From contig NZ_BMIQ01000001.1 in the NCBI RefSeq assembly GCF_014642635.1, positions 1,054,001 to 1,118,000 on the forward strand: 64,000 bases of DNA, given 5' to 3'. Numbering within the stretch: position 1 is the first letter of the stretch; each line of letters opens with the position of its first letter. Under the pieces are notes generated by a model. The model worked only from the letters and a program-made list of their open reading frames with translations, was not told the DNA's origin and ran no database searches. The DNA comes from Aureimonas endophytica. GTDB taxonomy: Bacteria > Pseudomonadota > Alphaproteobacteria > Rhizobiales > Rhizobiaceae. This document shows positions 62,540-64,000 of this stretch, piece after piece. A program made the position numbers and the translations under genes.

Positions 62540-62995
62540 ATGCAGTGTCGTCACGCCGCCCTTATCGTCTGCGCCAGCGCGCTCTCGGCCTGCACGCCGC
62601 AGGTGCCGACGATCGACATGTCGGGCATGACGCTCTCGCGCTTCGAACTGTTTCGCTACGGCGTCACCGATCCGCATGTGCAGACGACGCCCTATCGCCT
62701 GACGCCGCAGAACCTCACTGACATCAAGACGCATTTCTCCGCCAACTTCACCGACGGGCGGACGCTGGAATTCGGGCCGATCTCGGCGCGGCAGAAGGCG
62801 GATGGCAGCCTCGCCATCTGCGGGCTCGTCAGCGTGCGCAATCCGGATGCCTGGGCGACCGGCATGAAGCTCTTCGACGGCAGCGCCAGCTTCGACCAGT
62901 TCGGCGTGCTGCGCTTCAAGCCGAACCGCCTCGCCGACGCCAATGCCAAGACCCTCGACATCTATACCGACTGCCGCGATCTCGGCGTTCTCTGA
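62540..62995 (+). CDS. Putative lipoprotein, about 150 aa
   Basis: The start at 62540 gives MQCRHAALIVCASALSACTP, a lipoprotein signal with lipobox LSAC. The mature part (LSRFELFRYGVTDPHVQTTP, then FGPISARQKADGSLAICGLV and RNPDAWATGMKLFDGSASFD) does not match a family I can name. An open frame extends 35 codons upstream, but without signal-peptide sense. It faces the copper-resistance gene tail-to-tail. Confidence 0.75.
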   Translation: MQCRHAALIVCASALSACTPQVPTIDMSGMTLSRFELFRYGVTDPHVQTTPYRLTPQNLTDIKTHFSANFTDGRTLEFGPISARQKADGSLAICGLVSVRNPDAWATGMKLFDGSASFDQFGVLRFKPNRLADANAKTLDIYTDCRDLGVL

Positions 62996-63004
62996 AGCGG
63001 CCCG

Positions 63005-64000
63005 TCACGGCCGGATGTCGATGACGCCCTCGACCCGTTCGCGCCCCGCGTCCCTCGTCTCGATCTCGATGCCGATCGTCCAGCGCCCGCCGGACGGCAG
63101 GTCGGCCGTCGCCCGCAAGGTGCCGTCGCCGGGCTTCTCCGCCGGTCGGCGGATCGGCGCGACGCCCGGCTCCGGCGCGGTGAAGGTGATGCTCGCGGCG
63201 GCGGGATCGACCGGCGCGTAGTCGATCGTCGCCAGGGTCGCGGTCAGCGTCACCGGGCCGGCCTGGCCGGGCGTCACCGTGACATCCGCCTGAAGCCGGC
63301 CGGTCGTCAGATGGGCGACCGCCGGCCGCGCGGCGGCTTCCGCGAGCGCCCGAGGCGGCGGCGTGAAGCGCCAGAGGCCGACCAGCGCGAGGATCAGGAG
63401 AACCAGCGCCACTTCCATGCCGATGGCGCCGACCATGCGCTCGCCCGCCCCCCGGTCGGCTCCGCCGAGAACCGGGGCCGTGAGGCTCCAGCGATTGGCG
63501 GCGGCGATGAGGAGAAGCAGCCCGACGAGCGCCAGCTTGGCGAGGAGAACCCAGCCATAGGCCGTGGTCCAGAGCGCCGCGACGCTCTCAACCTGCACCA
63601 CGGCGAGCAGCGCGCCGGAGGCGACGAGCAGGGCGAGAGCCGGCGCGATCCGGTCGGAGAAGCGGCGCAGCGCCGCGCGCCCGGCTTCCGAACCGGACTG
63701 GAGCGCGAGGCCGAGCGGCAACAGGCTGCCGAGCCAGAAGGCGAGCGTCACGCCATGCAGGAAGACCGCCGGCCGCGTCAGCCATTGCGGCGGCGCGGTC
63801 GCGGCATGCCCGGCGGCGGCGAGCGCGAGGCCGGCGCCGGCCAGCGCGAGCCCCGCCAGGATCGCGCCGGGCCGCGTATCCTTGCAGCGCAGCGCCAGAA
63901 GGCCGAGGCCGAAGGCGAGGATCGCGATCGTCACCGTGCGGCCGAAGGCGGTCTCATAGCCGGTCGCCCAGATCGCCGGCCGCAGCACGTCGCCGAGCGG
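63005..64000 (-). CDS. copD: CopC/CopD-type copper resistance protein, C-terminal part
   Basis: The frame enters the window from the right and ends at 63005, so the N-terminus is missing. About seven hydrophobic segments are visible (for example TVTIAILAFGLGLLALRC, VFLHGVTLAFWLGSLLPLGL, VLLAKLALVGLLLLIAAANR). They include the CopD signature HGVTLAFWLGSLLPL and LAKLALVGLLLLIAAANRW. The last 90 residues are a periplasmic beta-domain. The family takes part in copper uptake or tolerance. The missing part probably includes a CopC-like domain. Confidence 0.82.
   Translation of the reverse strand, partial: PLGDVLRPAIWATGYETAFGRTVTIAILAFGLGLLALRCKDTRPGAILAGLALAGAGLALAAAGHAATAPPQWLTRPAVFLHGVTLAFWLGSLLPLGLALQSGSEAGRAALRRFSDRIAPALALLVASGALLAVVQVESVAALWTTAYGWVLLAKLALVGLLLLIAAANRWSLTAPVLGGADRGAGERMVGAIGMEVALVLLILALVGLWRFTPPPRALAEAAARPAVAHLTTGRLQADVTVTPGQAGPVTLTATLATIDYAPVDPAAASITFTAPEPGVAPIRRPAEKPGDGTLRATADLPSGGRWTIGIEIETRDAGRERVEGVIDIRP

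Overview
This window is a GC-rich alphaproteobacterial chromosome segment. The set ctrA, chpT, sciP, fliJ and eipA, a lpiA(mprF)-acvB pair, a Rhizobiales-type porin and an RcGTA-like gene transfer agent (GTA) cluster all point to the Hyphomicrobiales (Rhizobiales). An Aurantimonadaceae-like genus is my best guess, but that is inference only. Most genes are compact, with strong G/C bias at third codon positions and ATGA-type overlaps inside operons. The first 2.7 kb is visibly richer in A/T and is accessory DNA.

Layout. (1) 1-4055: right end of an integrative element, with two small XRE regulators, an unknown ORF, a small HTH protein, an orphan OmpR-type response regulator, a cluster of GGTACACCC repeats and a P4-type tyrosine integrase. 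It abuts, and truncates, the last GTA gene (g15) after about 138 codons. (2) 4056-14836 (minus): the GTA structural operon in canonical order g1-g14, all frames open, ending in the broken g15. It has a candidate promoter (14909-14937) and three terminator-like hairpins: in the g1 leader, between g5 and g6, and between g8 and g9. (3) 15-26.5 kb: housekeeping and envelope genes, namely a YcgN-family protein, a class A PBP, a DUF1214/DUF1254 pair, DUF2336, DUF1491, a peptidoglycan-binding protein, a PAS histidine kinase with DivJ-like features, DUF5330, SufE, DUF6456 and a DnaA-domain-IV-like HTH protein. (4) 26.4-41.5 kb: a GGDEF/EAL protein, a CDF transporter, the mprF-acvB operon, an AI-2E family transporter, a large CHASE3/PAS hybrid kinase with a receiver protein, and several small proteins. 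(5) 41.9-55.8 kb: a lipoprotein, a four-HTH protein, a porin, a succinate-semialdehyde dehydrogenase, an RND efflux operon with two adaptors and a divergent TetR regulator with paired operators, an elongator tRNA-Met, an oxidoreductase and mnmA. (6) 56-60.5 kb: the CtrA neighbourhood (sciP, fliJ, ctrA, a receiver lacking its phospho-acceptor, chpT, eipA). (7) 60.6-64 kb: a coiled-coil membrane protein, a SPOUT rRNA methyltransferase, a lipoprotein and the C-terminal part of a CopC/CopD-like protein that runs off the window.

Main biological points. The GTA cluster shows no visible decay other than the integrase-bearing insertion in g15, so the insertion is probably recent. CtrA and ChpT, which control GTA production in Rhodobacter capsulatus, are encoded about 43 kb away. 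The most unusual items are the GTA insertion, the hairpins inside the GTA operon, the repeat cluster beside the integrase, the protein built of four tandem HTH units, and the degenerate receiver next to chpT.
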